Positions 8,418 to 17,868 of a stretch of 64,000 nucleotides of DNA are shown here, in pieces. Within the stretch, counting starts at the first letter, position 1. Every line of letters starts with the position of its first letter. Under the pieces are notes generated by a model. It was not told the DNA's origin and ran no database searches. It saw only the letters and a program-made list of their open reading frames with translations. This DNA is from Pseudomonas brassicacearum (GTDB lineage: Bacteria > Pseudomonadota > Gammaproteobacteria > Pseudomonadales > Pseudomonadaceae): NCBI RefSeq assembly GCF_003732225.1, contig NZ_MOBJ01000034.1, positions 62,001 through 126,000 on the forward strand, in the 5' to 3' direction. The position numbers and the translations under genes are program-made.

Positions 8418-10529
8418 ATGACCCGAACCAGACTTTCTCTGTTAATTCCGCTGCTTGGCTCCTTCAGCGCCCAAACCTGGGCCGAGGAGACCGAGCAGCA
8501 ACCCGGCACCTTGAACATGCAAGCCACCGTTGTTTCCGCGACTCGCAGCGAAGCGAGCATTGCCTCGATTCCAGGCTCGGTCCAGGTCATCGACGAACAG
8601 CAGGTACGCGAGCAGAGCGGCGCGGGTCGTCGGGTCTCCGACATTCTTGGGCAATTGGTTCCCGGCCTTGCGCCGTCCAGCGGCGGGATGAGCAACTTCG
8701 GCCAGACCCTGCGCGGGCGCAACATGCTGGTGTTGATCGACGGTGTATCGCAGAACGCTACGCGCGACAACTTCCGCCAGCTCAACAGCATCGCGCCGGC
8801 CAGCATCGAGCGCATCGAAGTGATTTCCGGCGCCAGCAGCATCTACGGTGCCGGCGCTTCGGGCGGCATCATCAACATCATCACCAAACGCAATCAGGGC
8901 CAGGACATTGCCTACAGCAGCAAACTGGGCCTGACCAGCGGCAACAACCTCAATAGCAAAGGTTTCGCCTACGAAGCTTTCCAGAGTGCGACCGGGCGCA
9001 AGGACGCGCTGGACTGGTACGTGTCCGCCGACCTGACCCAGCGTAACGATCAGTTCGATGGCAACGGCAAGCGCATCCCTCAGGACACCTCTCAGGGCAG
9101 CAACATGGACACCGAAACCTATGACCTGCAAGGTCGTTTCGGTTACGAACTGGATGCCGATAAAAAACTCAGCCTGTCGCTGCAGGACTACAAGGATCAG
9201 CAGGACACTGACTTCACCAAAGACCCGAAAAACCTGCAGCAAGCCGTAGCGGTCAAAGGGCTGAAACTCGATGACCAGCCCTACACCCATAACCAGGCAG
9301 TCAACCTCAACTACACCGACAAGGACTTCTACGGTCAGGGCCTGCAGCTGGAAAGCTACTGGCGCCGAGCCGACGCGCTGTTCTTCCCGGACCTGTCGCG
9401 GGGCAAGGCCGGGATTGCCGACAACAACAGCGTGCAGGATGTCTACGGGTTGCGCGCGGCCATCGACACGCCGTTGCCGGCCATCGGCAGCGCTACGGGC
9501 AATCTGGTCTGGGGCGCCGACTACGATCACGAGCGCTCCCGCCAGCGTGGCGACCAGTACACCCTCAAAGGGCTGACTTACACCAAGACCGGCACCACCT
9601 ACGAGATGGGCCCGGATCTCGAAACCACCACCAAGGCGTTGTTCGGGCAAATGTCCTGGGACGTTGGCGACTGGACCTTGCGTGGCGGTGTGCGCCGTGA
9701 ATGGATCGAAAGTGAGGTCGCCGACAGCATCGCCTACGGTCAGATCGTCCAGACCGGCGTCCGCGCTACCCTGCCCGGCGACACCCTCAAATACGATGCC
9801 ACACTGTATAACCTGGGCGCGGTCTATCACCTGAGCGAGAACCAGGACATCTTCGCCAATTACAGCCAGGGTTTTTCGCTACCGGATATCCAGCGCTTCT
9901 TGCGTGACGTGAACAGTACCTTCGATATCCAGAGCCTCAACGCCCAGGCCATCAAGGTCGACAGCTACGAGCTGGGCTGGCGCGGTAACTGGGACCAGTG
10001 GCAGGCCGACGTCACCGTGTATGAAAACACCTCGGACGTGACCCAGTTCTACGATGCCAATGATCGCGTCTTGCGCCTGATCAACCAGAAGGAACGGGTG
10101 CGTGGCATCGAAAACAGCCTGACCTACCGCGCGACCGATCACTGGTCAGTGGGGGGCACTTATGCGTGGGCCAAGGGCGAGACCGAGCAGAACGGCAAAT
10201 GGATCGACCTGCCGGCGACACGTATCTCACCGGCCAAAACCACGCTGTTCGTCGGCTACACCGAAGATGACTACACCCTGCGTTTGCAAGGCATGCGCCT
10301 GGCCAGTTACGACGCCGCAGCCAAGGACAACAACGGGCGCGACATCAAGGGCTATACGCTGGTGGACCTGCTCGGCTCCGTGCGATTGCCGGTCGGGCGT
10401 CTCGAAGGCGGAGTGTACAACCTGACCGACCGCACGTACGTCAACCTGTTCGCCCAGGCCAACGCCAAAGCGCCGTACGCCAACGCCGAAGGCCGTACGT
10501 TGAGCCTCAGCTACTCGATCGATTGGTAA
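8418..10529 (+). CDS. TonB-dependent siderophore receptor
   Basis: 703 aa. A signal peptide (about residues 1-22, ending QTWA) precedes a TonB-box-like MQATVVSATRSE and a plug domain (about 45-155, with GRNMLVLIDGVSQN and GASSIYGAGASGGIINIITK). A 22-strand barrel follows and ends in aromatic SYSIDW. ATG 8418 is chosen because it opens the signal peptide; the frame is open further upstream without support. It is third in the NIS synthetase-MFS-receptor operon and closes the export/import loop for the same siderophore. Confidence 0.9.
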   Translation: MTRTRLSLLIPLLGSFSAQTWAEETEQQPGTLNMQATVVSATRSEASIASIPGSVQVIDEQQVREQSGAGRRVSDILGQLVPGLAPSSGGMSNFGQTLRGRNMLVLIDGVSQNATRDNFRQLNSIAPASIERIEVISGASSIYGAGASGGIINIITKRNQGQDIAYSSKLGLTSGNNLNSKGFAYEAFQSATGRKDALDWYVSADLTQRNDQFDGNGKRIPQDTSQGSNMDTETYDLQGRFGYELDADKKLSLSLQDYKDQQDTDFTKDPKNLQQAVAVKGLKLDDQPYTHNQAVNLNYTDKDFYGQGLQLESYWRRADALFFPDLSRGKAGIADNNSVQDVYGLRAAIDTPLPAIGSATGNLVWGADYDHERSRQRGDQYTLKGLTYTKTGTTYEMGPDLETTTKALFGQMSWDVGDWTLRGGVRREWIESEVADSIAYGQIVQTGVRATLPGDTLKYDATLYNLGAVYHLSENQDIFANYSQGFSLPDIQRFLRDVNSTFDIQSLNAQAIKVDSYELGWRGNWDQWQADVTVYENTSDVTQFYDANDRVLRLINQKERVRGIENSLTYRATDHWSVGGTYAWAKGETEQNGKWIDLPATRISPAKTTLFVGYTEDDYTLRLQGMRLASYDAAAKDNNGRDIKGYTLVDLLGSVRLPVGRLEGGVYNLTDRTYVNLFAQANAKAPYANAEGRTLSLSYSIDW

Positions 10530-10537
10530 ATAAAGCT

Positions 10538-10557
10538 GGAGCCGGCTTGCCGGCTCC
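10538..10557 (-). terminator. Hairpin between convergent genes
   Basis: GGAGCCGG / CCGGCTCC with a 4-nt loop. Read on the minus strand it is followed by AGCTTTATTT, so it best fits as terminator for the DUF2937 gene and may stop the receptor transcript too. Confidence 0.65.
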
Positions 10558-10573
10558 TGCACTTTCGAGAGTG

Positions 10574-11116
10574 TTACAAGCCGCGCAAATCGCGCTCTTC
10601 GATCGGTCGGCTCTGGCGCAGGCGCTTGCCGCCCAACACCACCCAGTCGATCAGACGGAACAGGCATTCCAGACCGAACGACAGCAACATCGCCCCGCTC
10701 AGCCCCCAGCCCATGGCTTCAGGCGTCAGCAATAGCTGGTAGCTGTAGCCATTCCAGGTTTCCTTGCGAATATCCGGGTCAGCCGCCAACACCACCTGCA
10801 AGACGCGGATGTACCACGGGCCTTGCATGGCCTGGAATTGCTTGTCCAGCGCCAATTGGCGAGTGAGCAAGGTGCTCAGGCTGTCAGCATCACTGCGAAA
10901 CACCGGATCGTCACTGGCACGGTAATGCGCGACCAGAGCTTGCAGGTCGCCCTTGAAGAACTGCTCGGCAGTACCCTGAAAGCCCCGCAGACCAGTCTGC
11001 GCTTCGATCAGATGCGCCTCGACCCGCTTGGCGTAATCGTTGATGAAACCCGGTACTTGCACCCCCACCAACAGGCCGATCGCAAACAACACCAGCCGCA
11101 AATAACTGAGCAACAT
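10574..11116 (-). CDS. DUF2937-family inner-membrane protein
   Basis: 180 aa from ATG 11116 (AGGAA upstream), preferred to the longer frame beginning at 11161, which would run into the amidotransferase gene. One TM near the N-terminus (LRLVLFAIGLLVGVQVPGF) and one near the C-terminus (MGWGLSGAMLLSFGLECLF) flank a soluble helical middle. It resembles DUF2937 proteins; no function is known. It sits just downstream of the YafJ-like gene on the same strand. Confidence 0.7.
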   Translation of the reverse strand: MLLSYLRLVLFAIGLLVGVQVPGFINDYAKRVEAHLIEAQTGLRGFQGTAEQFFKGDLQALVAHYRASDDPVFRSDADSLSTLLTRQLALDKQFQAMQGPWYIRVLQVVLAADPDIRKETWNGYSYQLLLTPEAMGWGLSGAMLLSFGLECLFRLIDWVVLGGKRLRQSRPIEERDLRGL

Positions 11117-11129
11117 AGAAAGGTGTTCC

Positions 11130-11906
11130 TTATTCGGTCTTGCCCTGGCTGACGCATTCACCGCGTCGCCACAGGCTCCATTGGCCCGGTTCGTAACGGG
11201 TCCAGGTTTCGTTTTCGGTCAGGGGTTCGGTGGCAATGACCGTCACCACATCGTTAGGCGTGGTTTCGGCCTGGAAGTCGACGATCACGTCCACATCCTT
11301 CAAGCGTGCCGGACCAAACGGTGCGCGACGGGTGATCTGCGCCAATTTGGTCGAGCAATAACAAAACAGCCAGTCACCATCGCTCAACAGGCAGTTGAAC
11401 ACACCTTTGCTACGGTATTCGGCGCACGCCGCCACCAGACTCGGTAGCAACTGCTCAACTTCAACCGGCTCCGGGAAGGCTTCACGCACACGATTGAGCA
11501 CGTCGCAAAACGCCGCTTCACTGTCGGTGTCGCCAACCGGCCGGTAAAAACTGGCGGTCGGCTGGAAGTCGGCGAGTTGGCCGTTATGCGCGAAACACCA
11601 GTTGCGTCCCCACAACTCGCGCACGAACGGATGGGTGTTGGACAGGCAGACCTTGCCGACGTTGGCCTGGCGGATATGCCCGATCACCACTTCGCTCTTG
11701 ATCGGATAGCGCTGCACCAGCAGCGCAACTTCGGAATCGCAACTCGCCGCCGGGTCCTGAAACAAGCGCAGGCCACGGCCTTCATAGAACGCGATACCCC
11801 AACCATCCCGGTGCGGACCGGTTCGACCGCCACGCTGCATCAGCCCTGTGAAGCTGAACACGATATCGGTCGGGACATTGGCGCTCATGCCCAATAACTC
11901 ACACAT
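11130..11906 (-). CDS. Class II glutamine amidotransferase, YafJ-like
   Basis: 258 aa. It begins MCELLGMS, so Cys2 becomes the N-terminal nucleophile after Met removal. RTGPHRDGWGIAFY, GHIRQANVG and NTHPFVRELWGRNWCFAHNG are the class II GATase motifs. No synthase domain is attached, so the acceptor is unknown; YafJ/EgtC-type proteins have this form. Followed on the same strand by the DUF2937 gene. Confidence 0.85.
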   Translation of the reverse strand: MCELLGMSANVPTDIVFSFTGLMQRGGRTGPHRDGWGIAFYEGRGLRLFQDPAASCDSEVALLVQRYPIKSEVVIGHIRQANVGKVCLSNTHPFVRELWGRNWCFAHNGQLADFQPTASFYRPVGDTDSEAAFCDVLNRVREAFPEPVEVEQLLPSLVAACAEYRSKGVFNCLLSDGDWLFCYCSTKLAQITRRAPFGPARLKDVDVIVDFQAETTPNDVVTVIATEPLTENETWTRYEPGQWSLWRRGECVSQGKTE

Positions 11907-11938
11907 GCCTGGACTCTCGCTTCAATGCCGGGGCAACG

Positions 11939-12430
11939 TCAAAGACGGGGTTCGACGCGTGATGAACGCTGGGGGTTGCTCGGAACCGGTGGACGACCGT
12001 AACGATCATCGCCAGCACCGCCAAAGGGTTGATCATCATCCGGATCAGCAGCCTTGGCAGCTGCTTTCGCCGCGGCCTCCCGTTCCTTGCGAGCGTTGGA
12101 CGCACGTTCGACAGGAAAGCGGATCAGCGCGAAGATCAGGTAAATGCCGAAGACGATCATGCCGTACATGAACAGGTCGGAGATCGCGCGCCAGGCGTTG
12201 TTACCCACCTTGAACATAAGGTCCAGGGCAGTAATGGCGATGGCCGGGGCGAATTTTTCCTTCACCGGGTCGATGATGGTCGGGCTGAACAACAGCACGG
12301 CCACCAGCAGACGCAGTGGTTCGCGCAACCAGCGCCACATCCAGCGGGTCAGGCGCATCCACACCAACAGGCAGCCCAAAGCGGCAAAGGCGTAAAGGCC
12401 CCAAGCGATCAGATAGTCGTTCTCGGTCAT
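11939..12430 (-). CDS. Inner-membrane protein of unknown function
   Basis: About 163 aa from the Met in MTENDYLIAWG (an in-frame ATG lies 9 bp upstream). Three hydrophobic segments occur (about residues 4-22, 34-48 and 90-110), then a charged Ala/Lys tail (EREAAAKAAAKAADPDDDQ) and a Pro/Arg-rich C-terminus. Proteins of this kind are conserved but uncharacterised in pseudomonads. No motif gives a function. It is divergent from the oligopeptidase gene. Confidence 0.65.
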   Translation of the reverse strand: MTENDYLIAWGLYAFAALGCLLVWMRLTRWMWRWLREPLRLLVAVLLFSPTIIDPVKEKFAPAIAITALDLMFKVGNNAWRAISDLFMYGMIVFGIYLIFALIRFPVERASNARKEREAAAKAAAKAADPDDDQPFGGAGDDRYGRPPVPSNPQRSSRVEPRL

Positions 12431-12539
12431 GGTGTCCATGGCAAGGCAGGCAAAGAGGCGCTTATGATAACGGCTTTTCACCGATCAGGCTGCACCGCTG
12501 TCTGTGAAGCCCTTTTTGCATAATGCCCGAGAGCCCTTC

Positions 12540-14594
12540 ATGCCCCTATCCGCCCACGTTTGCAGCGCCCCGATTGCCCACAAGGCCGAGGGTGATGACC
12601 CGTACGCCTGGCTGCAGGAGCGCGACAGCGCGCAGGTGCTCGACTACCTCAAGGCTGAAAACAGCTACCAGGAAGCACAACTGGCCGACCAGGCCGAGCT
12701 GCGTGAAACCCTGTTCAACGAAATAAAAAGCCGGATTCTCGAAACCGACCTGTCGCTGCCCTCCCCGTGGGGCCCGTACCTTTATTACACCCGCACCACC
12801 GCCGGTGACGAATATGCCCGGCATTACCGCTGCCCGCGCCCGGCCGACGACAGCCTGCTGGTCGATGAAAGTCAGGAGCAACTGCTGCTCGACCCCAACG
12901 TGCTGGCCAATGGCGGTTTTTTCTCGCTGGGCGCCTTCAGCATCAGCCCGGACCACCAGCGCCTGGCCTACAGCCTGGATACCAGCGGTGAAGAGATTTA
13001 CACGCTGTTCGTCAAGGAGCTGTCCAACGGCAAGGTCAGCGAACTGGCGTTCGAGAATTGCGACGGCAGCATGACCTGGGCCAACGACAGCCTGACACTG
13101 TTCTTCGGCGAGCTGGACGACACCCATCGCCCGCACAAGCTGTTCCGTTATCGTCTCGACGGCACCGCCGCCGAAGAGGTGTTCCATGAACCGGACGGGC
13201 GGTTTTTCCTGCATTGCTACCGCTCAAGCTCCGAACGCCAATTACTGCTGTCGCTGGGCAGCAAGACCACCAGCGAAGTCTGGGTGCTCGATGCATCGCA
13301 GCCACAACAGGCATTCACCTGTCTGGCGCCACGGGTTGAAGATCACGAGTACGACGTCGACCACGGCAAGCTCGACGACCAATGGAGCTGGCTGATTCGC
13401 AGCAACCGCGACGGCATCAACTTCGCGCTGTATCAGGCCGCCGACACCGGGGTCGCACCGAGCGAAAGCGACTGGCAAAACCTGATCCCCCACAGCGACA
13501 CGGTGATGCTCGATGGCATGAGCCTGAATGCCTCGGCCATGACCCTGAGCCTGCGTGAAGGTGGTTTACCGATCATCGAAGTTCACTCGCAAGGCCTGCC
13601 CGCCTACCGCGTGCAACTGCCGGACGCGGCCTACAGCCTGCATGTGCAGAACAGCCTGGAATTTGCGAGCGACAAGATCCGCCTGCGCTACGAGGCGTTG
13701 AATCGCCCGGCGCAGATTCGTCAGCTCGACCTCGCCAGCGGCGAACAGAAAGTCCTCAAGGAAACCCAGGTACTTGGCCCTTTCGACGCCGATGCCTACG
13801 TCAGTCAGCGTCTGTGGGCGACCGCGCCCGATGGCACACAGGTGCCGATCAGCCTGGTGGTCAAACGCGAAATGCTTGGCCAACCGACCCCGCTTTACCT
13901 CTACGGCTATGGCGCCTACGGCGAAAGCCTCGACCCGTGGTTCTCCCATGCGCGCCTGAGTCTGCTCGATCGCGGCGTTGCCTTCGCCATCGCCCACGTG
14001 CGCGGCGGCGGTGAGTTGGGCGAAGCCTGGTATCGCGCCGGCAAACAGGAACACAAGCAGAACACCTTCAGCGACTTCATCGCCTGCGCCGAACACCTGA
14101 TCGCCAACGGCTTCACCACCTCAAAACAACTGGCCATCAGCGGCGGCAGCGCCGGCGGATTGCTGATCGGTGCGGTGCTCAACCAACGGCCAGAACTGTT
14201 CGCGGCGGCGATAGCCGAGGTGCCGTTCGTCGACGTGCTCAACACCATGCTCGACCCGGACCTGCCGCTGACCGTCACTGAATACGACGAGTGGGGCAAT
14301 CCTGAGGAGCCAGCAGTTTATGATCGGATCAAGGCTTACGCGCCGTACGAAAACGTCAGCGCTCACGCCTACCCGGCGACCCTGGTGATCGCCGGCTACA
14401 ACGACAGCCGCGTGCAGTACTGGGAAGCGGCCAAGTGGGTGGCCAGGTTGCGAGCGACCAAGTCCGACAACAATCTGCTGTTGCTCAAGACCGAACTGGG
14501 TGCCGGCCATGGCGGGATGAGCGGGCGTTATCAGGGATTACGTGACGTAGCCCTCGAATACGCATTTGTTTTCAAGGTATTGGGCATCGCCTGA
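12540..14594 (+). CDS. ptrB: Oligopeptidase B (S9A prolyl-oligopeptidase family)
   Basis: 684 aa, the usual size. The N-terminal beta-propeller region (DDPYAWLQ) is followed by the alpha/beta-hydrolase domain. The nucleophile lies in GGSAGG (about residue 537), Asp in NDSRVQYWE and His in GAGHGG. It cleaves peptides after Arg/Lys in the cytosol. ATG 12540 is chosen because the protein then starts like known family members; the frame extends 12 codons upstream. Confidence 0.85.
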   Translation: MPLSAHVCSAPIAHKAEGDDPYAWLQERDSAQVLDYLKAENSYQEAQLADQAELRETLFNEIKSRILETDLSLPSPWGPYLYYTRTTAGDEYARHYRCPRPADDSLLVDESQEQLLLDPNVLANGGFFSLGAFSISPDHQRLAYSLDTSGEEIYTLFVKELSNGKVSELAFENCDGSMTWANDSLTLFFGELDDTHRPHKLFRYRLDGTAAEEVFHEPDGRFFLHCYRSSSERQLLLSLGSKTTSEVWVLDASQPQQAFTCLAPRVEDHEYDVDHGKLDDQWSWLIRSNRDGINFALYQAADTGVAPSESDWQNLIPHSDTVMLDGMSLNASAMTLSLREGGLPIIEVHSQGLPAYRVQLPDAAYSLHVQNSLEFASDKIRLRYEALNRPAQIRQLDLASGEQKVLKETQVLGPFDADAYVSQRLWATAPDGTQVPISLVVKREMLGQPTPLYLYGYGAYGESLDPWFSHARLSLLDRGVAFAIAHVRGGGELGEAWYRAGKQEHKQNTFSDFIACAEHLIANGFTTSKQLAISGGSAGGLLIGAVLNQRPELFAAAIAEVPFVDVLNTMLDPDLPLTVTEYDEWGNPEEPAVYDRIKAYAPYENVSAHAYPATLVIAGYNDSRVQYWEAAKWVARLRATKSDNNLLLLKTELGAGHGGMSGRYQGLRDVALEYAFVFKVLGIA

Positions 14595-14623
14595 GGAACT
14601 CCGTAAGGCGTACGGGTCTTAAC

Positions 14624-14651
14624 TGTGGGAGCGAGCTTGCTCGCTCCCACA
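14624..14651. repeat. Single REP palindrome, possible terminator
   Basis: A 12-bp perfect inverted repeat (TGTGGGAGCGAG / CTCGCTCCCACA) with loop CTTG lies 29 bp after the oligopeptidase stop. It is the same unit as the other REPs, but here one palindrome alone. Confidence 0.85.
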
Positions 14652-14714
14652 AGGGATTGGCAATTACCCACAAAGCCCGAACCAGCAACAGACACAAAAA
14701 AAGACCGTGACGAC

Positions 14715-15188
14715 ATGCCTGAACCGACCTCATTGAATACCGAAATTCGCGACTGGCTGATGGACTGTGGCCTGTTCGATCAGCTGCAACTGGCCGATTT
14801 CACAGCCGCTGCCGGCTACTTCAGCATCAGCACCATTGCCCAGGGCGCGGAAATCTTCCATGAGGGCGATGCCGGCAGCTTCATGTGCATCATTCATTCA
14901 GGCCAGGTGGCGGTGCAGAAAACCAACAGCGACGGCAAGCGGGTGACAATCGCCACATTGCGCAGCGGCCGGGCATTCGGCGAAATGGCCGTGCTCGACG
15001 GCGAACGGCGCTCGGCCAGTTGCGTGGCGGCGAGCGATTGCCAACTGCTCAACCTGGGCAAAGACTCGCTGGAAAAAATGCTCAACGACGCACCGAAAAT
15101 CGCCGCGAAGATCATCCGCGCCATTGCCGTGTCGCTGTCCAAACGCCTGCGCATGGCCGACGGCCAATTGCTCTCGCAACAGATTTAA
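14715..15188 (+). CDS. Cyclic nucleotide-binding domain protein
   Basis: 157 aa, a single cNMP-binding fold (about residues 25-140). Visible are IFHEGDAGSFMCIIHSGQVAV and the phosphate-binding cassette region GRAFGEMAVLDGERRSASCVA, where GEMAVLDGERRSA contains the expected Glu and Arg. No DNA-binding HTH is attached, so it is a sensor or regulator rather than a CRP-type activator. The TAA at 15186-15188 overlaps the stop of the convergent proline-rich gene. Confidence 0.8.
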   Translation: MPEPTSLNTEIRDWLMDCGLFDQLQLADFTAAAGYFSISTIAQGAEIFHEGDAGSFMCIIHSGQVAVQKTNSDGKRVTIATLRSGRAFGEMAVLDGERRSASCVAASDCQLLNLGKDSLEKMLNDAPKIAAKIIRAIAVSLSKRLRMADGQLLSQQI

Positions 15189-15475
15189 CCGCCGGGGGAT
15201 TTGGTTTTTTGCTGGGTCTGCTCAAGCCCCGGCAAGGTCTGATCCTTGGGCGGATTGGGTATTTCGACGGGTGGCAAGAGCATTGCACCGCCGCTGCCGC
15301 TGCCGGCTTTGGGCACACTGATCGGGGTAATCTGCGGGTACGGCGTGGGGGTTGCCGTGCCGGGTGAGCCGGATGCTGCTGAAGGTGTGGAGGGGACCGC
15401 TTGCAACTCTTGCGCTTGCGCTGCACTTATCGAGAGCGCGGCCAACACAATGACCGTTAGAATGGTGCGCTTCAT
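15185..15475 (-). CDS. Small secreted proline-rich protein
   Basis: 96 aa from ATG 15475. A clear signal peptide (MKRTILTVIVLAALSISAAQA) leads into a Pro/Ser/Thr/Gly-rich segment without predicted fold (TPTPYPQITPISVPK, LPPVEIPNPPKDQT). It probably resides in the periplasm. No family recognised. The stop shares bases with the stop of the convergent cNMP-binding gene. Confidence 0.6.
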   Translation of the reverse strand: MKRTILTVIVLAALSISAAQAQELQAVPSTPSAASGSPGTATPTPYPQITPISVPKAGSGSGGAMLLPPVEIPNPPKDQTLPGLEQTQQKTKSPGG

Positions 15476-15592
15476 CAATGGCTCCGTTGCCCTTGCTTGT
15501 TGCCTTAAGGCTACTCCCAACCGCGCAAGATTACCCTTCTCAATGCCGGTTTCTCCTCCCTGATGCCAATTTCCCTCCTTAAAGAGAGCCCC

Positions 15593-16279
15593 ATGAAACG
15601 TTTCGTTCTACTCGACACCACCCCGATTCCCGAAAACGGCGGTGCCCTGTGCCTGTTCGAGTACGGCGAAGACTTCGTCATCAAGATCCAGGGTGGAGAT
15701 GGCGGACAACTGATGAACACCCGCATGCACGGTTCCGAAGACGCCCTGGCCGAGATCCCCTGCCGCAAGGTCGCCGGCCGGCCGAATTCACGAGTCTTGA
15801 TCGGTGGCCTGGGCATGGGGTTCACTCTCGCCTCGGCGCTCAAGCATCTGGGCAAGACCGCGCAAGTGGTGGTCGCCGAACTGGTGCCGGGGGTGGTCGA
15901 ATGGAACCGCGGGCCGCTGGGTGAAAAAGCCGGACGCCCGTTGCTCGACCCGCGCACAGTGATTCGCATGGAAGACGTGGCCAAGGTACTGCAGGCCGAA
16001 CCGCTGGGTTTCGACGCAATCATGCTCGACGTCGACAACGGCCCCGAAGGCCTGACCCAGAAAGCCAACAGCTGGCTGTACTCGGCCGGCGGCCTGAGTG
16101 CCTGCGCCAAGGCCCTGCGCCCCAAAGGCGTGCTCGCGGTGTGGTCGGCCAGTGCTGACCGGCAGTTCTCCGACAAACTGCGCAAGGCCGGTTTCAAAGC
16201 CGAAGAAGTGCAAGTCTTCGCCCACGGCAACAAAGGCACCCGGCACACGATCTGGATTGCCGAGAAGCTCAAGAGCTGA
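15593..16279 (+). CDS. Spermidine-synthase-like methyltransferase-fold protein
   Basis: 228 aa from ATG 15593 with AAAGAGAG upstream. It has a Rossmann-type core: RVLIGGLGMGFTLASAL (nucleotide loop), VVAELVPGVVEWN (acidic end of beta 2), and FDAIMLDVDNGPEG. This is the spermidine-synthase/SAM-methyltransferase fold but shorter than SpeE (about 280 aa) and without its N-terminal tetramerisation domain. Substrate unknown. Confidence 0.7.
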   Translation: MKRFVLLDTTPIPENGGALCLFEYGEDFVIKIQGGDGGQLMNTRMHGSEDALAEIPCRKVAGRPNSRVLIGGLGMGFTLASALKHLGKTAQVVVAELVPGVVEWNRGPLGEKAGRPLLDPRTVIRMEDVAKVLQAEPLGFDAIMLDVDNGPEGLTQKANSWLYSAGGLSACAKALRPKGVLAVWSASADRQFSDKLRKAGFKAEEVQVFAHGNKGTRHTIWIAEKLKS

Positions 16280-16329
16280 GCTAAACTTGCCTCATAACCG
16301 TCATTAGTCTTTTTTACAAAGGTGAACCC

Positions 16330-16704
16330 ATGAGTTCGTCAACGCCTCCCTCCAACACGGCCAAACTGGACCGCATCCTCGCTGACGCCCAGCGCGACCG
16401 TGAAATGGGTTACCGCGACAAGGCCCTGAAGATGTATCCGCACGTCTGCGGACGTTGTGCCCGTGAGTTCTCTGGCAAGCGCCTGAGCGAGTTGACCGTG
16501 CACCACCGCGACCACAACCACGACAATAACCCGCAGGACGGCTCCAACTGGGAGCTGCTGTGCCTGTACTGCCACGATAACGAACACTCGCGCTACACCG
16601 ACCAGCAGTACTTCGGCGACGGCTCGCTGAGCACCCCGAAAATTGCCAAGGCGACGCATAATCCGTTTGCCGCGTTGGCCGGGTTGATGAAGAAAGAAGA
16701 TTGA
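16330..16704 (+). CDS. yajD: YajD-family HNH nuclease
   Basis: 124 aa, full length. The zinc-binding HNH fold shows paired cysteines CGRCAREF (about 39-42) and CLYCHDNEH (about 81), and the catalytic HHRDHNHDNNP around residue 57. YajD proteins are small stand-alone HNH nucleases of unclear role. Good RBS (AAAGGTGAACCC) upstream. Confidence 0.85.
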   Translation: MSSSTPPSNTAKLDRILADAQRDREMGYRDKALKMYPHVCGRCAREFSGKRLSELTVHHRDHNHDNNPQDGSNWELLCLYCHDNEHSRYTDQQYFGDGSLSTPKIAKATHNPFAALAGLMKKED

Positions 16705-16730
16705 ATATCTTCAGCGCCTGACCCGGCCTC

Positions 16731-16822
16731 ATCGCGAGCAAGCTCGCTCCCACAGGGGATCTTCTGTGGACACACTATTTGTGATCACCCAAGACCAATG
16801 TGGGAGCGAGCTTGCTCGCGAT
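16731..16822. repeat. REP pair (BIME)
   Basis: Inverted copies at 16731-16754 and 16799-16822 of the same 24-bp unit, between yajD and the RNA methyltransferase gene. Confidence 0.9.
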
Positions 16823-16912
16823 AGCAATCGCCCAGACGCCACCAATCTACAAACTGACCGCCATCGACCAATCCCCGTATAATCGCGGTTTTTCTCGAAG
16901 GGCACCCCGCTC

Positions 16913-17383
16913 GTGGCAAACAAACGGTACAGCTGCATTGGTTTGTATAACCCCAAATCACCGGAGAACGTCGGTTCGGTGATGCGCGCCGCCGGCTGTT
17001 ACGGTGTGGCGTCGGTGTTCTACACCGGCAAGCGTTATGAACGCGCTCGTGACTTTGTCACCGACACCAAGAAAATCCATCACGATATCCCGCTGATCGG
17101 CATCGACGACCTGAAGAAAATCCTTCCGCTGGGCTGCGTCCCGGTGGCGGTCGAGTTGGTCGATGGCGCCCGTTCGCTCCCCGAATACACCCACCCGGAC
17201 CGTGCGCTGTATATCTTCGGCCCGGAAGACGGCTCGCTCGATAAAGAGATTCGTGAATGGTGCGAAGACGTGGTCTACATCCCGACCACCGGCTGCATGA
17301 ATCTGGCCGCCACCGTCAACGTGGTGCTTTACGACCGCATGGCCAAGGGCAACAACACCCGTTCCGGTCCAAAATTTCGCTGA
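16913..17383 (+). CDS. SpoU/TrmH-family RNA 2'-O-methyltransferase
   Basis: 156 aa, a minimal SPOUT domain. Motif 1 is NPKSPENVGSVMRAAGCYG, motif 2 IFGPEDGSL, motif 3 VYIPTTGCMNLAATVNVVLYD; together they form the trefoil-knot SAM site. The size is like TrmL, but the N-terminus differs, so the target RNA is not assigned. The start is GTG at 16913 with GAAGGG upstream. Confidence 0.8.
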   Translation: MANKRYSCIGLYNPKSPENVGSVMRAAGCYGVASVFYTGKRYERARDFVTDTKKIHHDIPLIGIDDLKKILPLGCVPVAVELVDGARSLPEYTHPDRALYIFGPEDGSLDKEIREWCEDVVYIPTTGCMNLAATVNVVLYDRMAKGNNTRSGPKFR

Positions 17384-17460
17384 TACGCTGAATGCGGGAT
17401 GCAACGAGACGGCCGCCTGAGCAGTCAGCTTTATATCCATTGCCCCTGAGGAGACTGATC

Positions 17461-17838
17461 ATGAGCGACATCAAACGCGTAGAACGTATCGACTCCACGC
17501 CGTTCCAGACGCAACCAACGCAGAACGTCCAGGGCTGGGAACGTATTGGCTCGCTGGCCGGTGGTGTGGTGATGGTCGGCAAAGGACTGCGCCGCGGTGG
17601 CGTATTCGGCCTGATTGAGGTGGCGCTTGGTGGTGTAGCCCTGGCTCGGGGGATCACCGGTCATAGTTCGGCAAAAAGCTTCTTTGAAAAGAGTCGGCAG
17701 GACATGGCCAACGTCCGTTCGAAAATCGAACGGACCGGCGAAGAACTGAAAACCCTGAAAGCCAATGCAGAAGCGGCAACCCGTACCGCGACGGTAACGG
17801 GCAATGATTCGCTGAAGTCGCCCAAGACCGGGGTTTGA
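17461..17838 (+). CDS. Small membrane-associated protein of unknown function
   Basis: 125 aa with GAGGAG just upstream of ATG 17461. A central glycine-rich hydrophobic region (ERIGSLAGGVVMVGKGLRRGGVFGLIEVALGGVALARG, about 28-65, in two short helices) is like DUF2892-type hairpins. It is followed by a coiled-coil-prone charged tail (DMANVRSKIERTGEELKTLK). Function unknown. Confidence 0.6.
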   Translation: MSDIKRVERIDSTPFQTQPTQNVQGWERIGSLAGGVVMVGKGLRRGGVFGLIEVALGGVALARGITGHSSAKSFFEKSRQDMANVRSKIERTGEELKTLKANAEAATRTATVTGNDSLKSPKTGV

Positions 17839-17868
17839 TCCGAGTAATGCGTTGAGGCTTAAGGCCTC

